64,000 bases of DNA from Protea cynaroides (lineage: Eukaryota > Streptophyta > Magnoliopsida > Proteales > Proteaceae), in assembly GCA_028583415.1 (NCBI GenBank), contig CM053266.1, forward strand, positions 5,651,217 to 5,715,216, written 5' to 3'. The position numbers and the translations under genes were made by a program. Numbering within the stretch: position 1 is the stretch's first letter; each line of letters starts with the position of its first letter. The notes under the pieces are model-generated. The model did not search any database and had not been told where the DNA came from. It was given only the letters and a program-made list of their open reading frames with translations. Below are positions 32,007-45,141 of this stretch, in pieces.

Positions 32007-35000
32007 GTATCGTACCTATAAATGGCAGACCCACCAGAGTACTCTTTGATTCAGGAGCTACTCATTCCTTTATATCTTGTGTCGTTTGGAAAGAAGCTGA
32101 ACTTACCCATCAAAACATTGGACTACAAACTACTTGTACGGTCACCGATAGGGTTAGAAGTGGAATTAGAGAAAGGTTATGGGCCATGCCCAGTTCTCAT
32201 TGGCGAGAAAACCTTAGATGCAACCTTGATCCAATTTGGGATGGCAGACTTTGACGTCATCTTAGGAATGGACTGGTTAGCTCGGCATTCTGCAAACCTA
32301 CTATGCACCGAAATGAAATTAAAATTTAAAGACAACGAAGGAGCAGAATTCAGTTTTGCGGGAACCAAACTTCCCCGTAAACGCAAGATCATACTCTCAG
32401 CACTAAAGGCTAAGAAGTGCCTTGAGAAGGGGGCAGTCGGGTATCTAGTATCAGTGGTCAACCTAACCAAGGAAGCACCACAAATGGAAGACATTGATGT
32501 CGTGCGGGACTATCCCGACGTATTTCCAGAGGAACTACCAGGATTACCACCCGACAGAGCAACAGAGTTTGTGATAGACCTTACACCTGGAGCCGCACCA
32601 GTATCAAAAGCACCTTATAGAATGGCTCCTACTTAACTGAAGGAATTGAAAGTGTAACTACAAGAACTGCTGAACAAGGGTTATATTCGACCCAGTATAT
32701 CACCATGGGGAGCGCCAGTGTTGTTCGTAAAGAAGAAGGACGGTAGCGTTATATTATGTATCGACTATCGAGAGTTGAACAAGCTGACAATCAAGAATCG
32801 ATATCCACTACCTAGGATCGATGACTTGTTCGATCAGTTGCAAGGGGCAAAAGTATTTTCTAAGATCGATCTTCGATCAGGCTACCATCAGTTGAAGATT
32901 AAAGAGGGTGATATTCCTAAGACCGCTTTCAGGACCAGATATGGACATTATGAATTCCTGGTCATGTCTTTTGGATTAATAAACGCACCAGCAACTTTCA
33001 TGGAACTTATGAACCGGGTTTTCCCGATATGTTGGATACGTCGGTTATTGTATTTATTGATGATATATTGGTATATTCCAAGGACAAAGAAACCCATATT
33101 AAGAACCTAAACGCCGCCCTACAGCATTTAAGGAAAGAGAAGCTATATGCCAAATTTACCAAGTGTGAGTTTTGGCTAAGTGAAGTCGCCTTCCTAGGCC
33201 ATGTAGTGTCCGCTGAAGGAATCAAAGTGGACCCCAGCAAGATCGAGGCTATTGTTAAATGGGAATCACCAAAGAGCGTTGCAAAAATTAGAAGTTTTCT
33301 GGGTCTCGCTGGTTATTATCAGAGATTTGTGGAAGACTATTCCCGGATTGCTGCATCTCTCACCAGTTTGACTAAGAAAGGTGAAAAGTTTGTGTGGACG
33401 GATAAATGTGAGAAGAGCTTCTAGACATTGAAGACCAGGTTGATATCTGCTCTGATTTTAACTATTCCTATCCCAGGACAGCCATTTACCCTGTACACTG
33501 ATGCGTCAGGACTGGGATTAGGATGTGTGCTTATGCAAGGAGAACAAGTAATTTCTTATGCCTCAATACAGTTGAAGACACATGAGAAAAGCTATCCCAC
33601 TCATGATTTGGAGTTAGCAGCAGTTGTACATGCTGTCAAGATATGGAGACATTACCTATACGGAGAGAAGTTTCAGATTAAGTCAGACCATAAAAGACTT
33701 ACTTATTTATTTAATCAGAAGGAGTTGAATATGAGACAAAGAAGATGGCTGGAACTACTGAAAGACTATGACTGTGATATCCAGTATCATCTGGGGAAAG
33801 CTAATGTAGTAGCAGACGCGTTGAGTAGAAAGGCAATGATAAAATCTCAAGGAGAGGTTAGCACAACTACAGCAATGTGTACTATCGGAGTGGTATTCAA
33901 TCACGGCAACGAGCAATATGTGATAGATACAGCGGATGGGTCAGCCAACCAAGGGTTTATTCATCAGTTTTCAAATATGTTCGCTACATTAAAGATTATA
34001 CCGGACATAATTGATGAAGTGAAGACAGCTATCAAATCAGACCCTTACCTGAGAACGGTGCAAGAAGACATCGAAAAAGGTAGAACTAACCCTGAGTTCA
34101 CCTTGGATGAAGAGAAGTAACTGAAGTACAAAGGAAGGATATGTGTACCCGAAACAGAAAGTGTGCACATTAGACACCGACTGATGAGTGAAGCCCATAC
34201 CACCATCTATTCGATACATCTTGGAAGTACAAAAATGTATCATGATCTAAAGAAACTATATTGGTGGAAAGGGATGAAAGAAAATGTAACTAAGTTCGTG
34301 TCTCAATGCCTAAATTGTCAGAAAGTAAAGGCTGAACGACAATGACCCGCAGGACTGTTACAGCCGTTACCGGAGCCAGCATGGAAATGGGACTGCATCA
34401 CTATGGACTTTGTCACGGGATTACCACTGACTCCTCGAGTGGTTGACGCAGTTTGGGTGATTGTTGACCGTCTGACTAAGACAGCTCACTTTATACCGAT
34501 ACAACCTCAGTATACACTGAAAAGGTTAGCAAAGTTGTATGTGGATAATATTGTTCTATTACACGGTGTACCAGAGAGCATTGTGTCCAATAGAGATCCA
34601 CGATTTACTTCCAAGTTTTGGGAAGGATTGAAACAGGCTATGGGTACAACATTGAAGTTTAGTAATGCATTCCATCCACAGACAGATGGACAGTCAGAGC
34701 GTACAATTCAGATTCTAGAAGATATGCTACGAGCATGTGTAATTGATTTCAAAGGATCAGGGGATGAAAAGTTACCACTGATCGAGTTCTCTTATAACAA
34801 TAGCTACCAGGCTACTATACAGATGTCACCCTACGAAGCACTGTATGGAAGAAAGTGTCGAACCCCTTTATTTTGGAATGAAGTTGGAGAATGGGCCTGA
34901 ATTTGTCAAAGAGACTTGTCGCGTGGTCGACATTATCAAGGAACTGGTAAGAATAGCTCAGAACCGTCAGAAGCAATATGCAGATACTCGACGCAGAGAT

Positions 35001-35478
35001 CTTAAGTTCACCGTAGGTGATAAAGTATTCTTTAAGGTATCGCCTATGCGAGGATTGAAACGGTTCGGACAGAAAGGGAAACTAAGTCCAAGGTATGTCG
35101 GGCCATATGAGATTTTAGCTAAGCGTGAAAAGTGGCTTACCAGTTAGCACTACATACATCTATGTCAAGTGTGCATGACGTAGTCCATATTTTCCTATTG
35201 AAGAAGTATGTCAAGGACCCAACGCACGTCCTGACAGTAGATCTACCGGAATTGACTGATGAATTGACATTTGAAGTAACACCAATTGAAATCACCAGCC
35301 GAAATGTTCAACCAACCGAGATATCTATTATGTTAAGGTCACTTGGAGAAGTAGAGACATGGAAGAAATTACATGGGAAGAAGAGAATGCTATGCGAAAG
35401 CAATACCCTCACTTATTTGATTTAGAAGGTACGTACAATTTCGAGGACGAAATTTTTATAAGTAGGGGGGAGTTGTAA
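32007..35478 (+). pseudogene. pol: E3 pol (protease to chromodomain), broken
   Basis: Protease with FDSGATHSF (near 32050) and LGMDWLARHS; RT from about 32500 with MLFVKKKDGS, FSKIDLRSGYHQ and IVFIDDILVYS (near 33055); RNase H with TLYTDASGLGLG and DLELAAVVHAVKIWRHY (33480-33850); integrase with CLNCQKVK (near 34315), MDFVTGLPLTP, VDRLTKTAHF, NRDPRF and HPQTDGQSERTIQ; and a chromodomain near 35310-35400. Stops or shifts occur near 32082, 32635, 32655, 33010, 33422, 34118, 34345, 34897 and 35145. Catalytic residues of protease and RT are retained, unlike E1. The frame ends with GEL and a stop at 35476-35478 inside the LTR. Confidence 0.9.
35459..35473 (+). other. E3 polypurine tract
   Basis: TAAGTAGGGGGGAGT immediately before the 3' LTR. 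It is read as codons for the last residues of pol. Confidence 0.85.
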
Positions 35479-37667
35479 GACCCGTATCAAACTAACCCGG
35501 TCTTACCACCTTGAACCAGGTTTACCCATCATGGTTGAGCAAAATGGACCAAGGGCGTAAAGGAGATCGTGATCCCAAGTATTAAATCGACCCAAAAACA
35601 CTTAAATTAAGGGGAGGGTCGCATACCCAACAAGAGAGGGTCGGACCCCCCAAGACAGAAAGTCAGACCCCCTATTTTACAGAGGGGGTCGGACAGTTTA
35701 AGAGTTAGGGGTCGATGGGATCATCGACCCCCTCATCGACCCCCAGTTGTCGCCAGAAACAGAAATTAGGAATGTTTCCTAATTTCGGTTGGACTCTTTC
35801 CTAAACTCAATGGGACTTATTTTGGGAGGTTTTACTCTATAAATAGGATGTCCCTAAGCCCCTTTCACTCCTTATACAACCCTAATTGAATTGAGAGAAA
35901 GAGAAGAGAAGGAAGAGAAGAAGAAGAGAAACAAGGAAGAGAAGAAAGCAAAATGGAGAAGAGTTGCAGAGAAGGAGTATTCTTCTCAGGTATGGATACT
36001 AATTCCATGAGTTTCTATAGACCTTAGGTTAGATAATGAAGAGAGTATGATCTCGGAGAATCCCAAACCATCAACCCATGGTTAGGTTTTCATGAAAAAT
36101 CATGGGGAAGTCATGAAAGCCATTTAGGTGAATGAATCATGGTTCTAGGCCGTAGAACATGTATAATATGGACTGTAGTAGCAAGCCATAGGACCCCAAA
36201 CACGAAGAATGGACTGAAAGCAGAAAAATCACCAAAACTCACAGGGGGTCGCACAGGGGGTCGATGGCCAATCGACCCTAATAGACCCTACCTCCGACCC
36301 CCAGTTAAAAACATGGTTTTTAAATTCGGAATTAATTCTAATTAAATTTTATCGATTTTGTTAGGTCTTCTAGCAATATAATAACATTATAAAGGTGATT
36401 CTAAAGCTTGGAAGAGGATCTATTAACAAGCTAAGGTAAGGGAACAAGACCTAAACTAACTGGTTAATAATAAACTGTTTTATTTCTTGAGTCCAATGCC
36501 ATATTGATTCCATGCGTGAATGCTTGTATGTGCATTCAACATATCATCCAATATTTCTATTAATTGTTCATGCATATTTACTTTATTGCTTATAACATGA
36601 TGATGGTGACGATGATAGGAATAGGCATGTGAATGTTTGTGTTTGGCCAGTGTATATGGTGCGGGTAGGGATGGTATCAACCGGTACAGCCATGACCGTT
36701 CTTCATGGGGTGTATACTGTGCCATGGTCTACGCAAGTCATGTCCACTAACGTCGTTGTATCGCCATTACCTTAGCAGAACTATTATGTCGTAGAGTATC
36801 AGGGGAGGTGGTCTCGGTCCTTGTAGTCTCTGACTCTACCTGGGGGCCTTAGCTCTATCTCTATGGATGTTCTGAGGGATGCTGGGGTGAGGCCTTGGAT
36901 ACACTGTTTGGCATTAGGATTGGTTAGTTGCGAGCCCAATTTGCAACCCTAGCCAGCAGGGGTTTATTTGTTGGTATGGTATCAACCGGTACAGCCATGA
37001 CCGTTCTTCATGGGGTGTATATTGTGCCATTCTGGGTGCTTGTGGGGCGATGGTGCCGTTTTCATTGGGCATTTCCACACATTCGTGCATAGAGGTGCGG
37101 CGGCCACCTATCATTTCTATAGCACAGTTCAAACTTTAAACCGGACCAAAGATATGATTTGACTGCATGCATATGTATTGTTGCATTGTTTTGTTTGCTC
37201 ACTGAGCCGTGATGTGTGCTCACCCTTTCGACGTTGAATATTTTTAGTTGATGATGCAGGTACGACTGTTGAAGATTATGTAAGTGCTCCAGTGTATGGG
37301 AACGTGGCGGCGATGGAAGTGGAAGCGGAAGTGGATACACATGACTCCTCTTGGGAGTGCAACTCATGTGTATTCGATTAGTTATTTTTCTAGTTTTCTT
37401 TATTTGTATTTATTAAGGACATGTATTTAATATTTATTTATGTCTCAGTTGATACAGATTAATTTACTATTTAGATATTAATATCACAGTAGATTCTCAG
37501 TTCATTTTATTATAAGACTTCTGCTATTGTGTATTTACTCTGATTGTGAATATGGATGTATGGGGTTTAGATAAAACGGATATAGCCTACTCGAGATCCT
37601 GGTTGAACCATTGGTTTGTTAGCGGTTCATCACACCATTCTGAATAGTGTGGAATTGGGGTGTGACA
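35474..37667 (+). repeat. E3 3' LTR (2194 bp)
   Basis: TGTAAGACCC to GGGGTGTGACA, equal in length to the 5' LTR. It contains TATAAATAG at 35838-35846. The flank TCCTC (37668-37672) is the target duplication and belongs to the LINE frame. Confidence 0.92.
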
Positions 37668-37804
37668 TCCTCTATTGTAATAGAGGGTGTTCCTCCTCAG
37701 GCCAAACCAAATCTTATTAAGCTGTCCAATCTTAAAGAGATGATTTTTCAATTGAAATATCTAGGAGTCTGTCTGTTATTGGGTAAGCATTCAACAAATT
37801 TATG

Positions 37805-37809
37805 CAAGC
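37805..37809. repeat. E4 target duplication, left copy
   Basis: CAAGC, identical to 51243-51247. Confidence 0.85.
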
Positions 37810-38663
37810 TGATTTGGTAGAATACGACACTCTCAATTGGGTTCCGACACATGTTCACTAAAGCCCAAACAAGGAGGGCTTAGTTCACATCACTGGCCTT
37901 AAAGGGCTGAGACAAAAGCAGCTCCTGATAAACTGGAACCACCAATGAGAATATTGAAGAGCCTCGAAGCCTAGCTACCATGAAGGCCTCACAGGGTTAC
38001 GATCATAAGGCCTCGGAACCTCGTGCCCCTGGAGGCCTCAGAGGCCTCTGAGCCTCCCCAGGAGGGAAGCCACGACACCTCATCAATATAGAGGCCTCGA
38101 CAGCTCTTCACTACAATAATCTCGGTACCTCTCTAAGCGGACCTCGTTATATAGATCCACATGCCATATGTCAGTTGCACTGTAACGTACGAGTGAGGCT
38201 CATTCCAATAAATACAAAGATCAAACTCCCCCTAGATATCCACCGAGGGGAAGTCAATGAAATCCTAAGAAGGAGATCCCATTGTCTGATGACTCAGTAG
38301 AAGATAACCTGATCACCAAATCAATGGGTGCAAATCACGCCCTAGGGAGGATATTTCACCACAATAGGAGACATGTCCAGCTCCCACATCCAGGTCACTC
38401 CCAACCTATAAATAGAGGAAGCATACCCAGGTAAACACACAGATATTTTCTAACACTCAAGCTCAGAGCGAGTTAGCTACACGAATACCCTTAATTCAAA
38501 GGGACAGTCTTCCTTACCTATCCCATACTGCTTGTCCCCCGAACTGACTTAGGCATTGGAGTGGCCAAAGGGTGTCTTCACCCAACCATCACTGCAGTGT
38601 CCTCTTTCCTTTTTGCAGGACACACAAGCTAGCTAAAGACCAATTTAGTTTGAGACGACAATA
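37810..38663 (+). repeat. E4 5' LTR (854 bp)
   Basis: Starts TGATTTGGTAGAATA and ends GAGACGACAATA (final CA changed to TA). TATAAATAG lies at 38407-38415. It is matched by 50375-51242 (868 bp). Confidence 0.88.
38407..38415 (+). promoter_or_regulatory. TATA box of E4 5' LTR
   Basis: TATAAATAG after CCAACC. The same box is at 50986-50994 in the 3' LTR. Confidence 0.6.
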
Positions 38664-38683
38664 GTTTGGCGCTGTCTGTTGGA
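38664..38683 (+). other. E4 primer binding site region
   Basis: The sequence GTTTGGCGCTGTCTGTTGG directly after the LTR resembles the TTTGGCGCCGTCTGTGGGA sequence seen downstream of the LTR in many Tat-type elements. The exact tRNA is uncertain. Confidence 0.6.
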
Positions 38684-38716
38684 AACATGTAGAAACTTGC
38701 ACATCTGACCTAGTGA

Positions 38717-40437
38717 ATGTCAACGATCAAAACCAGATCTCGAAAAAGAATAAACAACCAATAATTAGTCAACAACAATGTTGGGAGGAACATTCCTCCA
38801 AGAACTAACCCCCCACGGGTCCTACCCCCTCCTAAGGGCGTTCCAGGAGCAAATGAAGCCCGCATCCCTACGGTCGAAAATCTCTACCCCGAGGCAATAG
38901 TCTCTCCACCAGACTCCCCTAGGTACGTAATGAGCGAGCAGTTTGACAACATCGCACTACAGCTTGAGATTATGACCAAACGACTGTCGGACCAGCCTCT
39001 AATAGCAAATGCACGACCTGTCCCTGGTGTGAGGCACTGAGATAGGAACCAGGGCCTTCCCAAACATTGGGACGATTGGACCAGTGCAACAACTGAGAAG
39101 CACCTCTACATGCAGGGGCTGCCCAAAGAGACGCCCCAGGGGGCACACTCACCTAGAGCCCAGGGATCTGTAAGCCATTGATCCAAGAGAACTGCAGGAG
39201 CCGGTACCAGGAAGAACCCACGGGGTAAGCCAAGGGTCTTCCTCTAGCACCTTGGCTGTAAGTGTTCACTGCAGTGTGAGTAGAGTTCCATCCTCGAAAC
39301 TGTTAAGGCCATAACAGCAGCCTCGCTAGGAAGTCCAGGCAAGACTGGATGTGGCTAGATTACAAAGGGCTACTGTCAAGGCTCAATTACGCCAGGCTGA
39401 AGGCAATGTGGAGGAGGAACTCTGAGACTTGAGTGCTCGGTTACAAAGGATGGAGGAGGGTCGACCTAACCCACCTCGACATATATACTCAACAAAGAGT
39501 GCTCTATCCGAGCACATCATGAGAACTCGCCTCCCCCGAGGCTTCACCATGCCAACCGTCGAGGCTTATGACGGGACTACTGACCCTAAACACCACCTCA
39601 ACTCATACGTGGCACAGATGGTAGCACACACGTACTTAGAAGAGATAGTCTGCCAAGTATTCTCCGTAACTCTCAAAGGAGCCGGAAGACTCTGGTACAA
39701 TAGCCTACCTAGAAGGATAAGAAATTCCTTCAAGGAACTAGCCTTTAGCTTTCTGAGCCATTTCCAAAGCTGACAAAGCTAGAGGAAGACCTCATACAAC
39801 TTGAGAGACTGCATCCAGGAGGAAGGAAAAACCCTTAGAGCCTACCTCGATAGGTTTTACGTCGAGGCCCTATATGTTAAGGGCCTCGAAGACTCAGTCC
39901 ATAAGACCACACTAGAGGGGGGGTATCAGAGATCAGAATATCATCTTTTCCCTGGCCAAAAAACCAACCATCACATTGGTAGAACTACAAGCACGATGTA
40001 AAAAGTATGCCATGGAAAACATAGCCACCAAGAAGGACAAGGCAGTAGAGAAGCCTCTACACCCTGCCTTGGAAAAGAAGAGAGCAAAAAAATCGAGGGA
40101 TTCAACCTTCAAGGGAGAAACCTCTAAAAAACAAAAAAAAAAAGGAAAAAACCACTGGGGCAGAAAGCCTGAACTTTCAACCATATAAGACAACCACCCC
40201 CTTCAGAAGACTCTATCAAAGATATTCATGGTGGAGAAGTCACAAACATCATTTCGAAAATCAGGCAAGATGAACACCGAGTCTCAAAATAGAAATATGA
40301 GGTTACTCTGTGCTTTCCATATAGAGCATGGGCACACAACCAACGAGTGCCGACACCTACGGGATGCCATCGAGGGGTTAATCCGAAACGGAAAGCTTAA
40401 AAAATATGTAGACAGTAAAAAACTAGCACCACTTTGA
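38717..40437 (+). pseudogene. gag: E4 gag
   Basis: ATG at 38717 (MSTIKTRSRKRINNQ-stop), and the same frame goes on past the stop with a Pro-rich N-terminus. The gag core is at 39429-39773 (LPRGFTMPTVEAYDGTTDPK, HHLNSYVAQM, FSVTLKGAGRLWYNSLP) and continues at 39801-40001. A Lys-rich linker (39976-40188) and a Tat-type zinc knuckle-like motif (CAFHIEHGHTTNEC, near 40309-40350) follow. Stops and shifts separate these pieces. Confidence 0.8.
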
Positions 40438-40882
40438 TCTGCCTCGGAGATCTCCGACCCTGATGCCTGCCAGACCAAGGTCAAAAAAAAAAAGGACAAA
40501 AGGGTGATGATGACAGAGAGGATGGTGGGGTAGGAAGTACACCTTCCCCAATTTGACCCACCATTCGGCAATGTACATGATCAAGGTTGTCCCGCTATAG
40601 TCAGGAAAGGTAGGAAAGCAAGATGAAGGCCGAACAAGGTCCTCAACCATAGTTGACAGAGGCCACAATAAGAACCTCTGGATCTAGTGCTACGATGGAA
40701 GCATGCCTCCCGAGCCTACTTACAGATGAGGAGGACCAAAAGCAAAAGCACTTCTGGAATTTTAAGAGAAATAGTACCAACTGGACCTCCCACGGGTTGA
40801 GATCGGATTCCCCAACCATGTCACCGCACAAGACCTTGCAAGGCCAGCCCAAAAGGTATAATTAGTCATACCAAAATCATAT

Positions 40883-43070
40883 GTGATCATCGGAGGATCG
40901 ACAATAGACAATACCTCAACAAGGTCAGCTAAAGCTTATGCTAGGGAACTGAGTAAGGTAAAGTTCACTCCAAAAAAGTCAAGGATAGGAGACCTCCTGA
41001 TCTTCAGTGATGACGACATGATTAATGTCGTGTCACCGCATGAGGATGCTTTGGTGATCACAGCAGTCATCTTAGATTTTGATGTCAGTAGGATAATAGT
41101 GGATACAGGGAGTGTGGCCGACATCCTATACTACCATACATTCCAGAGGATGAACCTCACCAATGGGATGCTTAGACCAGCCGTCCACACTCTAATAGGC
41201 TTTATCAGAGATTCAGTCTCCGTAAAGGGAGGGATTCGCTTACCCTTCATGATCGAGAAAAAGCCAGCTCGTAGGATCATCAATATTGAATTTCTTGTAG
41301 TCGACCTCTGAGCCAGCTATAATGTGGTCCTCAGACGACCCTCTCTGCATCTCCTCGGAAGCTACCTGTCTACATACTATCAGGTTATCAAGTTTCCCAC
41401 TGACCACGGGACTGGAGAATGTTGAGGAGACCAAAAAATCTCGAGGCAGTGCTATGACATTGAATTGGGGAGAATACCAGGAGCCTCGAACCTCACAGAA
41501 GGAGAAGAAGCAGCCAAAAAGAAAGGGAAAGCCTCGGTCCAGTCCATCATCTTGAAGGATCCAAGAGACCACCCAAACCCTGAAAAAGGAGCCCCTCATC
41601 GAGGGATCCCTGCAAAAAGACAAGTCCAGATTCCAATATCAAAGGACCAACCTAATCGTACCTTCCAAATCAGGGCCACCCTACAAGGTTAAATGCAAGA
41701 CGAGCTCATCTCCTTCATTAGATAAAATGCAAATGTGTTTGCATAGTCGACAGTAAATATGCTTGGCATTGACAGAAGTCACATGGAACACCACCTGACT
41801 ATCGACCCCCGACATCATCCTATAAGGCAGAAAAAAAAGGAATTTTACACCCGATCGACAGGAAATAATAAATAAGGAAGTCGAAAAGCTCTTTCAGGCT
41901 GGGTTTATCAGGGAGGTCAAATACCCTGAGTGGCTGTCTATTGTAATGGTACCTAAGTCTGGGGATAGGTGGATGATTTGTATTGATTATACCGACCTCA
42001 ATAAAGCATGCCCTAAAGATTGCTACCTCCTACCTCAGATAGATCAATTAATAGATGCCACCTCGGGACATGAATTACTCTCATTCATGGATGCTAACTC
42101 AGGATATAACCAAATCCCTATGAGTAAAGAAGATGAAGAAAGTACGAGCTTTATCACGAGCCAAGGGACATACTGTTATAAAGTTATGCCCTTTGGCCCG
42201 AAAAATGCAGGGGCCACCAACCAGCGTCTAGTAAATAAGATTTTTAAGGACCAAATATGAAGAAACATGAAGGTATATATCGATGATTTCTTGGTGAAGA
42301 GCCTCAAGGCAAGAACACAAATTGGCCACCTTTTGCGAGGCCTTCGAGGTGCTACGAAAGCACAATATGAAGCTAAACCCGATCAAATGTGCCTTTGGAG
42401 TACACTCAGGAAAATTCCTTGGATTTATGGTATCCTAGTGAGGGCTAGAAGCCAACCCTGCGAAGATAGAAGCACTATAAGAGATGAAGCCACCTAAGAA
42501 TATAAAACAAGTGCAGGAGCTGACAGGGAGGATCGTCACCCTCGGACGCTTCATGTAGAGGTCGGCAGATCTATGCATGCCATTCTTTCAAATACTCAAA
42601 GGCAATATAAAGTTTGAATGGACCCCAGAGTGCCAACAGGCATTTAGAGAACTAAAAAAGTACCTGTCGACCCCCCAGTATTGGTCAGACCCAAAATTAA
42701 AGATGAGCTCTAGCTATACTTGGCTGTCTCATCAGTAGTAGTAAGCGCAATATTGGTAAAAGAGGTCAAAAAGATGCAACGATCGATATACTAAGTAAGA
42801 AAAATGTTTCTAGACATAGAGACCCGGTACCAAGACATAGAGAAGTGTGCTTTAGCACTGGTAACCGCTGCAAGAAAGTTGTGACCCTACTTCCAGGCCC
42901 ACGCGATCGAGGTTCTGACAACAAAGCCTCTGAAGAAGATCCTGGCGAGGAATGATATGTCAGGGAGGATGATCAACTGGGCCATAGAGCTCGGAGAGTT
43001 TGACCTCCACTACAAGCCAAGAACGGCGATCAAGGCCCAAGCCTTGGGGAATTTCTTGATTGAGAGTACT
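40883..43070 (+). pseudogene. pol: E4 pol part 1: protease, RT and first RNase H
   Basis: Protease at 40883-41311 with IIVDTGSVADIL (DTG catalytic triad present). RT at about 41760-42500 with WMICIDYTDLNKACPKD, FMDANSGYNQI, MPFGPKNAGATNQRL and the YIDD box near 42273. First RNase H at about 42700-43060 with DLHYKPRTAIKAQAL at its end. Stops are frequent between 41700 and 42960. The motifs are of the Tat/Ogre type rather than the chromovirus type. Confidence 0.83.
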
Positions 43071-43074
43071 CTAA

Positions 43075-45141
43075 TGGATGATCCAGACGACCCTAACATA
43101 GCCATACAAATACGGCCACCAACACCAACTCCAGAACCAAACTCACAACCTTGGACACTATTTGTAGATGGAGCAAGCAACAAGAATCAGGCTACGTCAA
43201 GAGTAATGTTAATCAACCCGGAAGGTTTCAAAATTAGAAGCTCGATGAAATTTGATTTCCCTGTCACCAGCAATGAAGCTGAATACGAGGCGTTGATTGT
43301 AGGGCTCCAGCTAGCAAAGTGCCTTATGGTCACTCACATCTCTACCCACAATGACTCTCAGGTGGTGGTTAAACATGTGATAGGAGACTACGAGGGAAAA
43401 GTCGCAAAGATGCAAGCCTACCGCAGAAAGGTCAAAGAGCTCACTGCAACCTTCCGAGGCTTTGAAATCAGAAGCATCGATCGAAAAGACAACACTGAAG
43501 CAGATGAACTATCCAAGCTATTGAGTAATGGTTCATCAGTAGCTAATAACTCGATATACCTGAGTTGGCTTAACAAGCCGAGCATCACACCAGGGGTCGA
43601 GATCAATATGCTCATGGATGAGCCCTGCTAGATGGATCCGATCCTGAACTTCTTAAAAAATGGGATACTACTAGATGACTGCAAGGAAGCTAGAAAATAC
43701 AATCCAGGTCAAAGTGGTACATCATATATAAAGATATCTATATAAAAAAGCCTTCTCTCTAATGGATGATCCGGACGACCCTAACACAGCCATACAAATA
43801 TGGCCACCAACCCCAACTCCAGAACCAAACTCACAACCTTGGACACTATTTGTGGATGGAGCAAGCAACAAGAATCAGGCTACGTCAGGAGTAACGTTAA
43901 TCAACCCGGAAGGTTTCAAAATTAGAAGCTCGATGAAATTTGATTTCCCTGTCACCAGCAATGAAGCTGAATACGAGGCATTGATTGTAGGGCTCCAGCT
44001 AGCAATGTGCCTTATGGTCACTCACATCTCTACCCACAGTGACTCTCAGGTGGTGGTTAAACATGTGACAGGAGACTAGGAGGCAAAGGTCGCAAAGATG
44101 CAAGCCTATCGCAGAAAGGTCAAAGAGCTCACTGCAACCTTCCGAGGCTTTGAAATCAGAAGCATCGATCGAGAAGACAACACTAAAGCAGATGAACCAT
44201 CCAAGCTATTGAGTAATGGTTCATCAGTAGCTAATAACTCGATATACCTGAGTTGGCTTAACAAGCCGAGCATCACACCAGGGGTCGAGATCAATATGCT
44301 CATGGATGAGCCCTGCTAGATGGATCCGATCCTGAACTTCTAAAAAAATGGGATACTACTAGATGACTGCAAGGAAGCTAGAAATATACAATCCAGGTCA
44401 AAGTGGTACGTCATATATAAAGATATCTTATATAAAAAAGGCTTCTCTCTAATGGATGATCCGGACGACCCTAACACAGCCATACAAATATGGCCACCAA
44501 CCCCAACTCCAGAACCAAACTCACAACCTTGGACACTATTTGTGGATGGAGCAAGCAACAAGAATCAGGCTACGTCAGGAGTAATGTTAATCAACCCGGA
44601 AGGTTTCAAAATTAGAAGCTCGATGAAATTTGATTTCCCTGTCACCAGTAATGAAGCTGAATACGAGGCGTTGATTGTAGGGCTCCAGCTAGCAAAGTGC
44701 CTTATGGTCACTCACATCTCTACCCACAGTGACTCTCAGGTGGTGGTTAAACATGTGATAGGAGACTAGGAGGCAAAGGTCGCAAAGATGCAAGCCTACC
44801 GCAGAAAGGTCAAAGAGCTCACTGCAACCTTCCGAGGCTTTGAAATCAGAAGCATCGATCGAGAAGACAACACTAAAGCAGATGAACCATCCAAGCTATT
44901 GAGTAATGGTCCATCAGTAGCTAATAACTCGATATACCTGAGTTGGCTTAACAAGCCGAGCATCACACCAGGGGTCGAGATCAATATGCTCATGGATGAG
45001 CCCTGCTAGATGGATCCGATCCTGAACTTCTTAAAAAATGGGATACTACCAGACGACCGCAAGGAAGCTAGAAAAATACAAACCAGGTCAAAGTGGTACG
45101 TCTTATATAAAGATATCTTATATAAAAAGCCTTCTCTCTAC
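43075..45141 (+). repeat. Triplicated archaeal-type RNase H segment of E4 (687/690/690 bp)
   Basis: Three tandem copies start at 43075, 43762 and 44452 with ATGGATGATCCxGACGACC. Each encodes the aRNase H domain (PWTLFVDGASNKNQATS, FPVTSNEAEYEALIVGLQLA, HNDSQVVVKHV). All three share a TGC-TAG before MDPIL, where related elements have Trp. Copies 2 and 3 share a further TAG (44077-44079, 44767-44769) absent from copy 1 and are closest to each other. The junction is at a CTCTA microhomology. Catalytic acidic residues (FVDGAS, EAEYEAL, DSQ) are kept in all three. Confidence 0.92.

Larger units (their letters stand above)
25738..37667 (+). mobile_element. E3: full-length Tekay-type Ty3-gypsy element
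   Basis: Order: 5' LTR, tRNA-Met type primer site, antisense ORF (28213-29643), repeat array, gag, intron-like segment, protease, RT, RNase H, integrase, chromodomain, purine tract and 3' LTR. Both LTRs are exactly 2194 bp. It is inserted in a LINE, with duplication TTCTC/TCCTC. It belongs to the same family as E1 in opposite orientation. Coding regions carry several stops and frameshifts, and the gag ATG is lost, so it is not autonomous now. Confidence 0.93.
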
